64,000 nucleotides of DNA from JAHFRG01 sp036522275 (lineage in GTDB: Bacteria; Pseudomonadota; Gammaproteobacteria; Burkholderiales; JAHFRG01): NCBI GenBank assembly GCA_036522275.1, contig DATDGC010000073.1:3305-67304 (forward strand). Direction: 5' to 3'. The translations under genes and the position numbers were made by a program. The notes under the pieces are model-generated. The model made no database searches. It had not been told where the DNA came from and was given only the letters and a program-made list of their open reading frames with translations. Shown here piece by piece: positions 1 through 8,034 of the stretch (within the stretch, counting starts at the first letter, position 1; every line of letters begins with the position of its first letter).

Positions 1-364
1 TTGCTGAAGCCACCTCACCGGCAAGCTGCTTGGCTTGAGCAGGGGTAACAAAGCCGCTGCGTCCGGCATACACTTGCAGGCTTGCCTGCGGCAATTTGCC
101 GTTCATCGCTTCTACCAGAGTGGTGACGCCGGCGTTGCGATTGGGAAAAATATCCGCGAGCTCGCCGGTCATGGTAAGCGCGTGCAGCGTTGCAGCCTGA
201 TTCAGTTTTTTCAGCGCATGAGCCACAGCACTTTCCAAGTGCTGCAAGCCTTGCCACAGCGGGCAGGGCAACTGCATGGCTTGGCTTACGCGCCCGGCGC
301 CGTCCACCACCGCCACCTTGAGATGCGCGCCTCCCAAATCCCAGCCGACGGCGCAATCAGACAT
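1..364 (-). CDS. H4MPT-linked C1 pathway hydantoinase/oxoprolinase-family protein (MfnF-like), 3' truncated by window edge
   Basis: The reverse strand encodes an N-terminus beginning MSDCAVGWDLGGAHLK, an ASKHA-type phosphate-binding opening (DLGGAHLK) typical of the hydantoinase/oxoprolinase-like proteins found in every H4MPT/methanofuran gene island. The archaeal relative MfnF joins the furan and tyramine parts of methanofuran, so a role in methylofuran assembly is likely here; that is family knowledge plus context. About 121 codons are visible and the gene runs off the left edge. The start ATG at 364 overlaps the stop of the upstream ATP-grasp gene by 8 nt, so the two are probably translationally coupled. 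Confidence 0.75.
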   Translation of the reverse strand, partial: MSDCAVGWDLGGAHLKVAVVDGAGRVSQAMQLPCPLWQGLQHLESAVAHALKKLNQAATLHALTMTGELADIFPNRNAGVTTLVEAMNGKLPQASLQVYAGRSGFVTPAQAKQLAGEVASA

Positions 365-1352
365 GCAAGGCCTCGAGGTCAACTTCAACCCGCCGCAGCG
401 TGAATTTTGGCAAGCGTAAAGGTTTGGAATCGTCCAGCAGGCCCAATACCAGCGCTGCGGGATTGCAGCCCAGCGCTTGACGCAAACCCGCATAGGAAGT
501 GGTCAGCCGCGGGTTCACTTCCATCACTATCCGCTGAGAGCCGCTTTGCACCAGATCTATGCCCACATAGCCCCACAGCCCGGGAATGGCCGCGGCTACG
601 CGGCTGGCTAATTCTGCTAAAGCGCCGTCTCCATCAATCAAGGCATTGACCACGCTGCCGAGAAAATAAAACTGACCGTCGCGCACCACCACGCGCTGGT
701 CATTGCAGCTCAAAAGATCTGCTGTGCCATCGCGGCAAAGGACGCAAAGACTCAGCGCGCTTCCGGGAATTAACGGCTGCAACACGTAATTCCCCGGGTT
801 GGCCTTAAGCCATTGCCGCGCCGCCAAGAGATTGTGGAACAAGCGGGTATCGCTGCAGCCCGCGCCGTCATCGGGTTTCACCACCCAGCCGTCTCCCGTA
901 TCATGCAATTCAGCGTCCACTGAATACGTCGGCACTGCCGCGATTCCTGCTTGTGTGAGATGGCGTGAAGTCGCCTGCTTGCTCGCGGTGAGGTGCACTG
1001 CGTCGGGATGGCTGCCCAGAAGTTTGCGCCCGCGCTTAAGTACACTACGATGGATGCATTCAAGCACCCCGCCGCTTTCCGGCGCGATCGGCCACACCGC
1101 ATCGGCAATATCCATGCAGTGTTCCAGAACCCTCTCGGTTTCAGCGGCGCTGCGCGGCGTGTACACGCTAAGGGGTAAATCCAGTGCAGGCAGGCGCGGA
1201 TCACGAGTGGTGATTGCTTCCACCCCGGGAACATCCCCGAGGTCGCGCAACAGCGCGTGCAGCATTATGTCGCCTTCTTGAGCGAGCGAAGCCGGCAACG
1301 CTTGGTCAAGCAGCTCGCCACCGGTAATATGCTCGTATATGAAAATACGCAT
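357..1352 (-). CDS. ATP-grasp ligase of the H4MPT/methylofuran island (MfnD-like)
   Basis: This is a 331-residue ATP-grasp enzyme. It opens MRIFIYEHITGG, has the lysine-containing ATP-binding segment VVKPDDGAG near residues 157-165, and the Mg/ATP motif EVNPRLTTS near 278-286. The opening and length match the ATP-grasp group that includes archaeal tyramine-glutamate ligase MfnD, which adds glutamate to the methanofuran side chain. Substrate identity is inferred. The gene overlaps the downstream MfnF-like gene by 8 nt, consistent with a two-gene cofactor side-chain operon. Upstream is a 150-bp spacer filled with short palindromic repeats, shared with the divergent HisA-like gene. Confidence 0.75.
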   Translation of the reverse strand: MRIFIYEHITGGELLDQALPASLAQEGDIMLHALLRDLGDVPGVEAITTRDPRLPALDLPLSVYTPRSAAETERVLEHCMDIADAVWPIAPESGGVLECIHRSVLKRGRKLLGSHPDAVHLTASKQATSRHLTQAGIAAVPTYSVDAELHDTGDGWVVKPDDGAGCSDTRLFHNLLAARQWLKANPGNYVLQPLIPGSALSLCVLCRDGTADLLSCNDQRVVVRDGQFYFLGSVVNALIDGDGALAELASRVAAAIPGLWGYVGIDLVQSGSQRIVMEVNPRLTTSYAGLRQALGCNPAALVLGLLDDSKPLRLPKFTLRRVEVDLEALHV

Positions 1353-1360
1353 TTTTATTT

Positions 1361-1470
1361 CACCACAGAGGCACAGAGAACAGAAAACCTTAATTCACAG
1401 GATTAACAGGATTGTTACAGATTTACAGGATTGAATCCTGTTTAATCCTGCGAAATCATGTAAATCCTGT
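1361..1470. repeat. Intergenic palindromic repeat array (ACAGGATT/AATCCTGT units)
   Basis: The divergent spacer contains three copies of ACAGGATT (about 1398, 1406, 1425) followed by three inverted copies AATCCTG(T) (about 1434, 1444, 1463). The array can fold into a long hairpin. It begins with CACCACAGAGGCACAGAGA, a short repeat type related to those near 12285 and 25500. No promoter is obvious inside it, although both flanking genes must start transcription here. Confidence 0.7.
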
Positions 1471-1504
1471 CTATTTGGTTTCAGTCTCATAGGTGAACGC
1501 TCTC

Positions 1505-2236
1505 ATGAAACTCATCCCCGTCATTGATCTGATGCGCGGCCAAGTGGTGCGCGCGCTAGGGGGCGAACGCCATCAATACCGCCCCATCGAATCCGGATTG
1601 TGCGCCGGCAGCAACGCACTCGACATCGCCTGCGCATTACTGGAATTGTATCCGTTTCCTGCGCTCTACATCGCCGACATTGATGCAATCCAGCAAAATG
1701 GCGGCAACGCCGCGGTAATTGAAAAACTCCATCGGCATTTTCCGAAGCTTGACCTGTGGGTGGACTCGGGAATAGCGGATGTTGCGGGCTTTACGGCATG
1801 GCAGAAGCAGCGCCTCGGCCACGCGGTGATCGGCAGCGAATCGTTTCCCGAGAGTGCGCTGCTCTCCGCCGTTTGCTCCAGCCGCGATGCACTTTACCCG
1901 CTGCTATCGCTGGATTTCAAAGGTGCGCGTTTTTGCGGCGAGCAACCTTTGCTCAATGATCCGGAATTCTGGCCGGAGCATGTTATCGTCATGATGCTGG
2001 CGCGCGTCGGAAGTCTCCAAGGGCCGGATTTCGACCAATTAAGCGAGCTAAGTCGGCGCGCACCGCATAAAAAACTTTACGCCGCCGGCGGAATACGCGG
2101 CAAGCGCGACCTCGCGCGCCTGGTGCGCGCAGGCGCACATGGCGCGCTGCTCGCGAGCGCGCTGCACCAGCGCCTCATCAGCGCCAGCGATCTGGCCGCA
2201 TCGGAATCCGGCGCGGACTCAACGGACGCGCAGTGA
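1505..2236 (+). CDS. HisA-related (beta/alpha)8 protein of the H4MPT island
   Basis: The 243-residue product starts MKLIPVIDLMRGQVVRA, the N-terminal strand and Asp motif of the HisA/HisF barrel family, and ends with a barrel phosphate-binding segment (AAGGIRGKRDL and GALLASALH). It is not the histidine enzyme: no other his gene is near, and HisA-like paralogues of unknown function recur in archaeal and bacterial H4MPT clusters. I infer a cofactor-biosynthesis role without assigning a reaction. ATG 1505 is preferred over an upstream in-frame GTG at 1493 because AGGTGA (1491-1496) sits 8 nt before it. It is transcribed away from the ATP-grasp pair and converges on fae. Confidence 0.75.
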   Translation: MKLIPVIDLMRGQVVRALGGERHQYRPIESGLCAGSNALDIACALLELYPFPALYIADIDAIQQNGGNAAVIEKLHRHFPKLDLWVDSGIADVAGFTAWQKQRLGHAVIGSESFPESALLSAVCSSRDALYPLLSLDFKGARFCGEQPLLNDPEFWPEHVIVMMLARVGSLQGPDFDQLSELSRRAPHKKLYAAGGIRGKRDLARLVRAGAHGALLASALHQRLISASDLAASESGADSTDAQ

Positions 2237-2274
2237 GCAGCATCAGCTGCCCACCGGTCACCCGTGCATCCGGA

Positions 2275-2784
2275 TTATTTCGGGGAGAACGGATGCGGTG
2301 AGCTGCCTTTCTTGCTGACCACTTCCGAGGCCTTGGGTGTCCCCGCCACGGCGCGCTTGATTGACTCCTTGGTGGCCTGATAGTTGTAGTCGTAAATCTT
2401 GGTGTCGTTCTCCGCCAGCCAGTGGATGAACACGCCGACACAGATGAAAACGTCGTCGGCCTCATTCGCCGGAATCGTGCCGTCCTGCACGCAATCCGCC
2501 ACCGCCATCGCCACTGCGCGCTGCGCCGGCCCGAACATCTGCACCGCCTGTTTGGCGCCCTTGATGGTCACCTTGTTGAACAGGATGGTGTTGGGCTTGG
2601 TTTGCAGGTTCGGCGCCACCACCGCAAGCAAGGAAGTAAAGCCGTCCTTGTTGTTTGTCAGCGCATTGCAGAACGCACGTTCTACGGAGCTGCCGCGCGG
2701 TCCCATAATCAGGTCAACGTGAGCCACTTCATTGCCGTCGCCGACCAGTGATTCTCCAACGAGTACTCGATCAATTTTCGCCAT
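2275..2784 (-). CDS. fae: Formaldehyde-activating enzyme
   Basis: The 169-residue protein starts MAKIDRVLVGESLVGDGNEVA, the hallmark of Fae, with the conserved His in the NEVAHVDL segment (residue 22) that acts in catalysis in the family. Fae condenses formaldehyde with H4MPT to methylene-H4MPT in the cytoplasm, the entry step of this pathway. Length is normal (about 170). An excellent ribosome-binding site, AGGAGAGG, precedes the ATG. It is the last gene of a long minus-strand operon; the preceding CitG-like gene ends 75 nt upstream, and the gap carries a 12-bp inverted repeat. It converges with the HisA-like gene, leaving 38 nt between stops. Confidence 0.97.
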   Translation of the reverse strand: MAKIDRVLVGESLVGDGNEVAHVDLIMGPRGSSVERAFCNALTNNKDGFTSLLAVVAPNLQTKPNTILFNKVTIKGAKQAVQMFGPAQRAVAMAVADCVQDGTIPANEADDVFICVGVFIHWLAENDTKIYDYNYQATKESIKRAVAGTPKASEVVSKKGSSPHPFSPK

Positions 2785-2834
2785 TTTGCCTCTCCTTAGT
2801 TTGGCTAGTTAAACATTCAGGTGAAACGCAACTC

Positions 2835-2885
2835 CGAAACCTCAGCGGCTGCCGCCCTCCTAGGCGCCAACATGCTGAGGTTTCG
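2835..2885. repeat. 12-bp perfect inverted repeat between the CitG-like gene and fae
   Basis: CGAAACCTCAGC (2835-2846) and GCTGAGGTTTCG (2874-2885) are perfect inverted copies separated by 27 nt. The TAG stop of the CitG-like gene (2860-2862) lies in the loop. No T-run follows on the minus strand, so it is not a simple intrinsic terminator. It may be an mRNA processing or stabilising hairpin that lets fae be expressed separately from the operon. Confidence 0.6.
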
Positions 2886-3789
2886 TTTTACTACGGTGCG
2901 AGGCAGGCTTCGCCCCGCTGCCGGTAAAGCTTCCTTGCAACAAATCCTGCAAATGCAATGCAAGCAGGCTGGCGACGCTCAAATCCGCCGTCGTGCCTGG
3001 ATTGATTCCATCACGCTTGAGCTCGGCATCGAAAGCCAGCAATTGCGGCAACAAGGCTTGCGGTGAGTCACTGCGCTGCCATGTGCTGTCCAGCGCCGCA
3101 GCGCGGGAACTGACTTGCCGCGCCAGCTCGCTTCCGAATTTGCGCTCTACGTGACTGTCGGGAAAACGTGCCAGCAATGCCAGATAGGCCGACAGCACCG
3201 CCCATTCTTCGCCGGCAAAACGCGTAAGCGTTTCGCGCGCGCGAGGCACTCCCACATCAAAAACATCGGCAAATCCATTCGCGTACTGGCGCGCGATGCT
3301 GTCGCGCTCGCGCGCTTCCTGCATCGCGCCGAGCAGGGTAACCTGCGGCTTCTCGCTTATATCATGACGCGCGCTGCTGCCCAGCCCGGCAGGCTTGGCG
3401 AGGCGGATCGCCGCATAAGTGAGTTCCGCATCCTGTTGCGTGAGCCGCTCCAGCACGCCGCGCACCTTCAGCAGCAATGCGTGCGCGCCGGATTCCTGCT
3501 GAGCGGCACAAAGCAGCGGTGCGGCGAGCAGCACAATGCCAAGATTGGTATTGCAGCCTACCGCTTGTTGCGTTGCTTCAACCGCGCGCAGGATGCGCTC
3601 GCCCACGCTTGCGCCAGGTACGGTCAACGGCGCGGCGATGGCGTTGGCGCTCGCCTCGAACTGCTGCACGGTCATGCCGTGACCGGCGCTGTAAATGCTG
3701 ACGTTGCCGGGCTTTGGAGCGCGGATTTCGGCAACACAGGCGCTCTTCAACGCTTGCGCCAGCTGCTCGCTGGAGATTATGTTCAGCAT
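2860..3789 (-). CDS. CitG/MdcB-like triphosphoribosyl-dephospho-CoA synthase family protein of the H4MPT island
   Basis: The 309-residue protein has the family opening CVAEIRAPKPGNVS (about residues 18-31), followed by the GVGCNTNLGIVLL-type segment of CitG proteins. Classical CitG/MdcB make the prosthetic group of citrate or malonate lyase. No such lyase genes are here, and CitG homologues are regular members of H4MPT islands, so a role in ribosyl-phosphate chemistry of H4MPT assembly is inferred. The open frame extends upstream to 3867, but ATG 3789 overlaps the stop of the RimK-like gene (3783-3785) and fits the family N-terminus. fae follows. Confidence 0.8.
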   Translation of the reverse strand: MLNIISSEQLAQALKSACVAEIRAPKPGNVSIYSAGHGMTVQQFEASANAIAAPLTVPGASVGERILRAVEATQQAVGCNTNLGIVLLAAPLLCAAQQESGAHALLLKVRGVLERLTQQDAELTYAAIRLAKPAGLGSSARHDISEKPQVTLLGAMQEARERDSIARQYANGFADVFDVGVPRARETLTRFAGEEWAVLSAYLALLARFPDSHVERKFGSELARQVSSRAAALDSTWQRSDSPQALLPQLLAFDAELKRDGINPGTTADLSVASLLALHLQDLLQGSFTGSGAKPASHRSKTKPQHVGA

Positions 3790-4700
3790 ACCATTTCCAT
3801 GCTTGCTTGAGGCAGCTTGCGCGACAATAAATCGTCCGCCAGGTATTGCGCCAGGTTTCCCCGGCATACTCCTTGCAATCCGCGCCAGGCCGGGATGCCG
3901 TTGACTTCTATGACGTAAAGCTCGCCTTCCCGGTCACGCATAAGATCCACCCCCGCATAATCCATCCCGACGGCGCGCACCGCATCCAGCGCCAGTCTTT
4001 GCATGGTTTCGTCCAGTTGCACATTTTCGCATTTCGCGCCTTGCGCGACATTGTTGATCCAACTGGTGCCGCGTCGCAGCATCGCGGCGCGGGCAACACC
4101 GCCCGCTACCAGTACCCGGAAGTCGTGCCAATGGCCTTCAGCGCAATCAATAAAGCTTTGCAGATAAGCCACGCCTGAATATTCAGCGAGATCGGGGATG
4201 TCCATACCTCTCTTCAGGCGCCGCAGACCCAACCCCTGCGAGCCGAACAAAGGCTTCAATACCAGTTCGCGCCCCGCCGCAGTCTCGCGCAATAAAACGG
4301 CGCGCGCCTGTGCCGCCGATTCACAGACCCAGGTTGCTGGAGTGGGAATGCCGGCGCGCTTCAATAAAAAACTGGTCATCGCCTTATCAACGCTGCGCTC
4401 GATAGCGCGCGCATCGTTGTAAACCGGCACGCCGATTTCGCGCAGTGCATGCAGGATATCCAAACGTAAAATCACCTGCTCCAGCGTGCCGCCGGGTACG
4501 CCGCGCACGAAAACCGCGTCTGGCAGGCTGTGCTTGAATCCCGGCATCACCACGTCATGCCGCGCGTGCGCAAGATCGAAATAACAATTCTGCAGGGACA
4601 CGTACTGACTTTCGCAGCCGCGCGCAGCGAACGCCTGGCGCAACTGCCGACCGTGCCAGCCCGGATCATCGGTGATGATGGCGATACGCCGAGCACTCAT
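3783..4700 (-). CDS. RimK-family ATP-grasp ligase of the H4MPT island (MptN-like candidate)
   Basis: The 305-residue protein resembles glutathione synthetase/RimK ligases: NDARAIERSVDKAMTSFLL near residues 95-115, LVLKPLFGSQGLG, and the metal site VIEVNGIPAWRGLQG near the C-terminus. RimK-type enzymes add amino acids, usually glutamate, by acyl-phosphate chemistry; archaeal MptN glutamylates H4MPT, so a similar role is plausible but unproved. It sits between mch and the CitG-like gene. Its start codon lies inside the terminal arm of an inverted-repeat element (4692-4959), and no strong Shine-Dalgarno sequence is visible before the ATG. The 3' end overlaps the next gene by 7 nt. Confidence 0.75.
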   Translation of the reverse strand: MSARRIAIITDDPGWHGRQLRQAFAARGCESQYVSLQNCYFDLAHARHDVVMPGFKHSLPDAVFVRGVPGGTLEQVILRLDILHALREIGVPVYNDARAIERSVDKAMTSFLLKRAGIPTPATWVCESAAQARAVLLRETAAGRELVLKPLFGSQGLGLRRLKRGMDIPDLAEYSGVAYLQSFIDCAEGHWHDFRVLVAGGVARAAMLRRGTSWINNVAQGAKCENVQLDETMQRLALDAVRAVGMDYAGVDLMRDREGELYVIEVNGIPAWRGLQGVCRGNLAQYLADDLLSRKLPQASMEMVC

Positions 4701-4959
4701 CTCAATAATACCCGCGTGATGCGTTGCGGGCCAGAAAGCGATGACTGCAAGGCACGAGGAGGCCGCATAGTACTCCTATGCAACGACGAGCAACGCTGCA
4801 GGCGCGGTTTCTGGCCGCAACCCTTTGGGACGAGGCGATTTTAGGCCATTTCGGTGTTGCTCGCTCCTTGTTTAGAATGACCAAACGGCGTTGCTCGCGC
4901 CTAGAACTGGCGCAAAAATCGCCGCCGTCGCACACGTGAGTATTGTTGAGATGAGTGCT
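4692..4959. repeat. Inverted-repeat element (about 268 bp) inserted between mch and the RimK-like gene
   Basis: Arms at 4692-4718 (AGCACTCATCTCAATAATAC...) and 4933-4959 are 27-nt inverted copies with about three mismatches. The interior holds GGCCGCAACCCTTTGGGACG, close to the core GCCGCAACCC-(A/G)AGGGACGGGGC of the elements at 36465 and 50067, though the terminal repeats differ. The left arm overlaps the start codon of the RimK-like gene, and the right arm ends at the mch stop. No credible protein is encoded. It looks like a non-autonomous palindromic repeat that now forms the intercistronic region of an operon. Confidence 0.7.
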
Positions 4960-5980
4960 AGCCACCGGAGCCCCCGAATGAAGCGTCCAGCAACTCGGCA
5001 TTGAGTTTGCCGGCGCGGAAGCTGTTGCCGCTCTCCAGACAGCTTACGATGACCTGGGCCGGGGCGAACAGCATCGGATCAATCTTGTAAAAATCATATG
5101 CGCAATCCTTGAAAATCTGCGCGAAGCGCTTGCCGTAATCGCGCGAAACCGAGCTTGGCAGCTTTTGTGCAAGCTCGCGCGCCTCGCTATCGCCGCAACT
5201 CACGTACAGCTGCACCTGTCCGCCGAACAGGATGGCATCATTGGTGCGTCCCATCGCTTCAACGAAATCTTTGCAAGGCGGCGGCAGCGGCGAGCTTCCC
5301 GCGCCGTCTGCTATGTGCTGGAGCGGAAAACCCAGTGCATGGACTTTGTGCAAAGCCACTTCCAGCACGCGCGCCACGATTTGCACCATGCCGGCGAGAC
5401 TGCGCGTTGGTGTCAAAATAAACGTGAGCTTGTCCGCGCCGACCTTGCAATCGCGCATCACTTTTTCCACCACCTCCTGGGGCGGGGACTTGTCCACTTC
5501 CAGCACCAGGCAGGTACTATCAGCCTGGTCACGGTAGCCAAGCTCGGCGAACAACTCTTCCTTGCAGGCGAGCGAACGTCCCGGCCCGGAACCTAGAGCA
5601 TGAAACGCGCTTTTGCCGCTACCGTGCGACAAACTCCATCCCGCATATTGACTGCCTAGGCACGCCAATACCGGGTTGCTGGCATGCACGTTTACTTGCA
5701 GCGACCAGCGCGTAGCGCTTGACGAAAAACTCACTGTGCCAAAACCTCCCATGCAGATTTCGGCGATACGCCGTCCTGCTTCCAGCCCGCCGGCATGAGT
5801 AATTCCGGCGTCCACGATGGTGTGGTCCTGCGGACCGCGCGTCACGCCAAGGCGCAGCGCTTGATGCTCACGCAACAGCGCTGCAACCAAAGGCGCTGCT
5901 TGACGGTTGACGCTAGGCCACTGCGCGGCCTGCGCGTGCAGAGCCGAACCTTCGGTAATTTCATGACGTGGCGTACTCAC
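4958..5980 (-). CDS. mch: Methenyl-tetrahydromethanopterin cyclohydrolase
   Basis: Mch hydrolyses methenyl-H4MPT to 5-formyl-H4MPT. The 340-residue product carries family segments such as VDAGITHAGGLEAGRRIAEICMGG and the C-terminal LPSSVSRDYGKRFAQIFKDC block; length is typical. An in-frame extension runs to 6133, but GTG 5980 is chosen: it overlaps the upstream gene stop as GTGA and has GGAGGAAG about 5 nt upstream. It lies between the two ATP-grasp genes of the mptG-fae operon, and its stop abuts the inverted-repeat element at 4692-4959. Confidence 0.95.
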   Translation of the reverse strand: MSTPRHEITEGSALHAQAAQWPSVNRQAAPLVAALLREHQALRLGVTRGPQDHTIVDAGITHAGGLEAGRRIAEICMGGFGTVSFSSSATRWSLQVNVHASNPVLACLGSQYAGWSLSHGSGKSAFHALGSGPGRSLACKEELFAELGYRDQADSTCLVLEVDKSPPQEVVEKVMRDCKVGADKLTFILTPTRSLAGMVQIVARVLEVALHKVHALGFPLQHIADGAGSSPLPPPCKDFVEAMGRTNDAILFGGQVQLYVSCGDSEARELAQKLPSSVSRDYGKRFAQIFKDCAYDFYKIDPMLFAPAQVIVSCLESGNSFRAGKLNAELLDASFGGSGG

Positions 5981-7098
5981 GCAGCTTCCTCCGTTATCGC
6001 TCTTGCGATGGCTGCTTGCCGCTGTATCAACAGCCGCTTTACCTGCTGCGTCGATGCGCCTTGCGCATGCACCATGCACACCGGCGCGCCTGGCGCGAAA
6101 TGACGGTCTGCCCCCGGAATATCGCTTACCCATTCCGGGAATCTCATATTCAGGGATATGCGCAGCGCCCGCTCGGCATATACCATTGCGTGCCCCCTCA
6201 TGATTTTGTGCGTGACCACCTGCGCTTGCGGCAATTCACCACGGCAGGCGCGCAGGTGCCAGCCAAACAGGGACTCGGTGCAATCGGCATCATACAAATC
6301 CACGGTTGCGCACGGCCGCGGATTGATTTCCAGCACCCGGTATGCATTGCCGCGCAGCAGAAAATCCATGCCGTTCAACCCCGTGAGGCCGGTTGCCTGC
6401 ACCAACTGATCGAGTTTCCGCGCGATCTCCGCTTGTAAAACGGCATCGAGTTTCGCATGGCTGATTGCGCCGGCATAACTAAAAGGTGATCCGGCGCTGG
6501 TGGTCCACTGTTCGTTAAAACCGATAATGTGCGATTTAGTCCCGTCAGCGAGAAAAGTCGCCGACATGCTGCGCCCTGACTCGAGTTTCTGGTAGTAATG
6601 CATTCCGTCCGGTTGTCTGCCTGCGGCCGGCAATACATGAGTTCCTCCGTAGCCGCCGATTTTTTTGGCAAGCCATCCGCAAGCCGGCCGCGGCGGTGCG
6701 AAGCGCACTTCCGGATGCGCCATTTCAAGTTCATCAAGCAGCGCAAAAAATTGCCGCGGGTCTTTAATCCGCGTCACTGTTTCCGCAGTATTACCATATA
6801 ACGGTCTGCCGGCGGCAAGTTGCTTGAGCAGTTGCGGCTGGTCTTCGAAACCCGAGCCGCATATCAGACCGGCGCAGTGCTGCGGCGGGCACAACTCGTC
6901 CGCCGCTTTGAGCAGCGCCGCCGCATCGAAACCTTGTTCATGCTGCGCTACCGCCCGGCTGTGCTGGGCGTAGCGATGCGTATCCAGGTCGTTATATAAA
7001 TCCAGCACCACCACCGGAAAGTCCCCGCGCCGGGCGGATTGCGCCAGCGCCCTGCCGGTAAGCGCGGCGATAAGAAAAGCTTTGTTTTCAGTTGACAT
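5977..7098 (-). CDS. ATP-grasp protein (biotin carboxylase-like carboligase group) of the H4MPT island
   Basis: The 373-residue protein begins MSTENKAFLIAALTGRALAQ and continues with a PurK-like N-domain (VVVLDLYNDLDTHRYA), then ATP-grasp segments WLAKKIGGYGGTHV (lysine and glycine loop) and LNGMDFLLRG...VLEINPRPCATVD (metal ligands). This ATP-grasp class is one of the conserved orphan genes of bacterial H4MPT clusters, and its exact reaction is unknown to me. An upstream frame extension to 7263 is discarded because ATG 7098 gives the family N-terminus and overlaps the mtdB stop by 11 nt. It overlaps mch downstream by GTGA. Confidence 0.8.
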   Translation of the reverse strand: MSTENKAFLIAALTGRALAQSARRGDFPVVVLDLYNDLDTHRYAQHSRAVAQHEQGFDAAALLKAADELCPPQHCAGLICGSGFEDQPQLLKQLAAGRPLYGNTAETVTRIKDPRQFFALLDELEMAHPEVRFAPPRPACGWLAKKIGGYGGTHVLPAAGRQPDGMHYYQKLESGRSMSATFLADGTKSHIIGFNEQWTTSAGSPFSYAGAISHAKLDAVLQAEIARKLDQLVQATGLTGLNGMDFLLRGNAYRVLEINPRPCATVDLYDADCTESLFGWHLRACRGELPQAQVVTHKIMRGHAMVYAERALRISLNMRFPEWVSDIPGADRHFAPGAPVCMVHAQGASTQQVKRLLIQRQAAIARAITEEAA

Positions 7099-7996
7099 GT
7101 TTACGCGCCAATGCAAACGCTTCGCGGAAATCCAGATACAGCGGTTTTTCCGCCCGCAGCATTTCTTCAAACAGGCCGCGCTGCACCTGGTATTTGATAT
7201 TACCGATCGCCAGCGCGCCAATCCCCACCGCCTTGCGCGAGCCCGCGGCGAGCGGCACACCATCGTCCATCAGGCCGACACCTTCGATGCCGGCGGGCGG
7301 CACAGCGTTGATATCCGCGGCCACCAGCAGGCGCGACGCCTGCTTCAGCAATTGCTGACTCAGAATCTGCACGCCGGCCTTGGCGGTAGCCATCACCACT
7401 TCCATCCCGGCGATCGCCGCAGATTTGTTATCTTCGGAACTCGCATCCACCGGTTCGGTAGTGGCGCCGTAACGGGCATTGGCGACTTGAGAAGACATGC
7501 GCGCACGGTTAGCGCTGCTGTGGCTTGCAATCCTCACCTTGGCTCCCGCTCCGGAAGCCAGCACCGCGGCGGCGGTGCCGACCGGCCCGGTGCCGCCCAT
7601 CACCAGCACTTCGCGGCCTTGCAGATCGCAGCGATGCGCGCGTTTCAACTGCCTTTCCACCGCCGCGACCATCGCCGCTGCAGTGGTGAAGGCGCCTGAA
7701 GGATCAGCGAACACCGACACCTCGAACGGCGGCACCATCGCCAGTCTTGCGGCATCCAGCATGTCTGCCGCCATGCCGATTTCGCGTCCACCGATGAAAA
7801 TCGCGGTGCGCTTCACGCCATTCGGCCCGCGCGAAAAAATCGTATCCTGAGTAAGCGCCGATACCTGGTCGAGGGTGATATTGGTATACGCCGTCACCGC
7901 GTTGTACCCGGCGTCATAGGCCATGTTCACATCGAACGGGCTAACATTTGGGGTGGGCGTAATCATGTGCAATAAAAACAAACGAAGTTTCTGCAT
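7088..7996 (-). CDS. mtdB: NAD(P)-dependent methylene-tetrahydromethanopterin dehydrogenase
   Basis: MtdB oxidises methylene-H4MPT to methenyl-H4MPT. The 302-residue sequence shows the H4MPT-binding N-terminus (LHMITPTPNVSPFDVNMA, ALTQDTIFSRGP, IFIGG) and a nucleotide-binding loop VMGGTGPVG at residues 132-140, as in Methylorubrum MtdB. It lies directly after mptG (38-nt gap) and overlaps the next ATP-grasp gene by 11 nt, so it belongs to the same operon as mch and fae. Cofactor preference (NAD or NADP) cannot be read with certainty. Confidence 0.95.
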   Translation of the reverse strand: MQKLRLFLLHMITPTPNVSPFDVNMAYDAGYNAVTAYTNITLDQVSALTQDTIFSRGPNGVKRTAIFIGGREIGMAADMLDAARLAMVPPFEVSVFADPSGAFTTAAAMVAAVERQLKRAHRCDLQGREVLVMGGTGPVGTAAAVLASGAGAKVRIASHSSANRARMSSQVANARYGATTEPVDASSEDNKSAAIAGMEVVMATAKAGVQILSQQLLKQASRLLVAADINAVPPAGIEGVGLMDDGVPLAAGSRKAVGIGALAIGNIKYQVQRGLFEEMLRAEKPLYLDFREAFALARKHVN

Positions 7997-8034
7997 AAGC
8001 TCCTAGATATTTGGTCTATCAGATCGTGCCGGTC

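Noticed and set aside
1493..1504. GTG 1493 as the start of the HisA-like gene
   Set aside because: The GTG lies within the AGGTGA ribosome-binding site that serves ATG 1505.
2266..2296. GCATCCG...CGGATGC inverted repeat at the fae 3' end as a bidirectional terminator
   Set aside because: Arms of only 7 bp with a long loop and no T-run on either strand.
4702..5001. 99-codon frame inside the inverted-repeat element
   Set aside because: Lies across repeat arms and the mch 3' end; no protein features.
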